Positions 62,701-64,000 of a stretch of 64,000 bases of DNA are shown here, one piece after another (position 1 is the first letter of the stretch; each line of letters starts with the position of its first letter). Location: positions 1 to 64,000 of the forward strand of contig MU400599.1 in assembly GCA_022578965.1 (NCBI GenBank), written 5' to 3'. Both the position numbers and the translations under genes were made by a program. This DNA comes from Xylaria sp. FL1777. Lineage: Eukaryota > Ascomycota > Sordariomycetes > Xylariales > Xylariaceae. The notes under the pieces are model-generated. The model saw nothing but the letters and a program-made list of their open reading frames with translations. It was not told where the DNA came from and ran no database searches.

Positions 62701-63726
62701 ACTTTCTTTGTTCTAGAAGGGGTCACATGACATAGTCTTCCCTGTATAAAATACTACTTTTCATTCCACCGCCCATAGAATTTGGACACGTGTCACCCTG
62801 ATTACTAGGTGGTTGCCTAAATCTCGAGCAGATTTTCGAAGACCGAGTTTCACTGAGCCATCTGTTGATGTATCGGGTAGTTTTGAATGCCCACACCAGG
62901 ACAGGCATACCGATGGCCGATGCTCGTGGTTTTGAAGGCCTTGTATCACCTTAAGAGCTGAATGCTGCGAAGAGAATAGATAACCTTTGGGATTTTGAAC
63001 ATCAGGGATGAAGTGTAGGAGACGGCGAACGGAAAATGTCACCAACATGACCTCGTGTTCTCGGCCACTTGGCTTCAACCCACCACCCCTTTTCGCAGAC
63101 TACAGCAGTTTAGCCACGAAAGAAATTGGATTGATGAGCAGGTTATTCATGTGCTCTAGAATTCGCCTCACACCTCATATCATACATACAATAGTCATGG
63201 ATTAGTGAGAAGTACAGTCAGTCTTACTATCCACTCTTAGTAGAGGTTTAGCATGAAAAGTTCACTCAGAGCTTAAAGTTGTCAAGACCGGACAATAAGT
63301 TTTGTTTTCCTTCTTTGCATTGCGCCACAACAACTAGATTGTTATTTTCTCAGTAGCTACAATCCTCCGACATCCCCCGTCAGAATCCAGAGAAACTGGC
63401 CGATCTTAGATGCCACACCAGATCGCGACACGAACATGAGCATCCCTCTGCCTTGCGTCACATGCCCAAAAAGCCCAATAATATACATTACTCATTATCC
63501 CCTCCACCATGTGTCGTTGTGCCACATCATTCTTCATCATCCTCCCACCATACATGAACGAAAATTGCCTTGTTAATGCGGTTTACACTGTCCGCTCCCA
63601 ATAGGCCAAAGCACTCCATTGTCTCATGATCATTTCCTTCCTCATGTATCGTGACAATATTCCTCACTCCAAATACATGATGTTATATACCGATTCGTGA
63701 GGACCTTCATCGGCTTAAGTATGAAC

Positions 63727-64000
63727 CTAGTTGTTCACCCAGTCAGGAAGGGGCTGGTCGTTGCTTAAGTAAGCATTCATATCAAATTCGTTTCCCAACT
63801 GTTCTCCAAGTTCTCCAAAATCCAGATCAAGTTCTTCGAATGGAGGAACAGCCCCCTGTTCCTGGTTATTGTCGTTGTTGCCTGATGAGCCGCTGCTTTG
63901 GTCTTCTGCTTGAATTGCCAGCATTATCTCATCGTCGTCGGGAAATACGATTTCTTCGCCATTGGCATTTTGTCGCTCGATAATTTGCAGCACAGCAACT
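63727..64000 (-). CDS. C-terminal fragment of an unrecognised gene
   Basis: The frame is open to the right edge of the window and ends in TAG at 63727-63729, so only the last 91 codons are seen. The visible part begins VAVLQIIERQNANGEEIVFP, then becomes strongly acidic with an Asn/Gln/Ser/Gly-rich linker (about 20 residues) and ends in a Leu/Asp/Glu-rich tail (ELDLDFGELGEQLG, then PLPDWVNN). Such acidic, low-complexity C-termini are common in fungal transcriptional regulators (activation-domain-like), but no domain is visible and the family cannot be named. Confidence 0.7.
   Translation of the reverse strand, partial: VAVLQIIERQNANGEEIVFPDDDEIMLAIQAEDQSSGSSGNNDNNQEQGAVPPFEELDLDFGELGEQLGNEFDMNAYLSNDQPLPDWVNN

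Larger units (their letters stand above)
51177..63726. other. 12.5 kb gene-poor region with simple repeats
   Basis: No supported gene. The left 1-2 kb is probably the promoter and leader of the CP2-family gene and carries TGTCC repeats (about 51,645), a TG/GC run (about 52,055-52,082) and a long trinucleotide tract (52,143-52,255). Short tandem repeats recur at 52,737-52,779 and 56,772-56,798. The longest frame (57,676-58,290, 204 codons) has no domain character and a random-looking composition. The right end is the 3' flank of the truncated gene at the edge. A long non-coding RNA cannot be excluded. Confidence 0.45.

Overview
The window is nuclear DNA of a filamentous ascomycete (Pezizomycotina). 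The genes carry short introns of about 45-125 nt with GTRNGT donors, TACTAAC/CTAAC branch sites and YAG acceptors. HET-domain genes, an ABCC pump, a DHA1-type MFS carrier, a SulP permease, an Ace2/Swi5-like and a CP2/Grainyhead-like regulator are all families expected in that group. Frequent TACCTAGGTAGG-like words between genes resemble Sordariomycetes, but that placement is only an impression.

Layout. 0.7-1.8 kb: arginase (-). 6.0-10.9 kb: eight-exon ABCC transporter (+). 11.4-12.4 kb: intronless HMG-box gene (-). 12.8-13.4 kb: rhodanese/Cdc25-like arsenate-reductase family gene (-). 15.2-17.6 kb: three-finger C2H2 regulator (+), tail-to-tail with a SulP sulfate permease at 18.4-21.0 kb (-). 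A 6 kb AT-rich gap follows, then a DHA1 MFS transporter at 27.1-29.0 kb (+). 30.8-36.2 kb: two HET-domain genes head to head. 36.7-37.3 kb: an unrecognised reading frame. 38.1-39.6 kb: a second HMG-box gene (+). 48.3-51.2 kb: CP2-family regulator (-). 63.7-64.0 kb: C-terminus of a gene running off the right edge (-). The stretches 39.6-48.3 and 51.2-63.7 kb show no convincing gene and are rich in microsatellites and short tandem repeats.

How the genes relate. Most are independent housekeeping, transport or regulatory genes. The 30.8-39.6 kb block stands out. Two HET-domain genes of the heterokaryon-incompatibility type share a 481 bp divergent promoter, and 2 kb away lies an HMG-box gene whose HMG box is interrupted by a phase-1 intron inside a serine codon, the position known from ascomycete mating-type HMG genes. 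That gene also has an in-frame TAG that separates its N-terminal region from the HMG box. It is either a recent pseudogene or depends on unusual splicing or readthrough. No SLA2, APN2 or COX13 is visible, so this is not a conventional MAT locus.

Exon structures were built by hand from splice signals and frame. Every complete multi-exon model closes as an exact multiple of three. None has been checked against RNA or databases.
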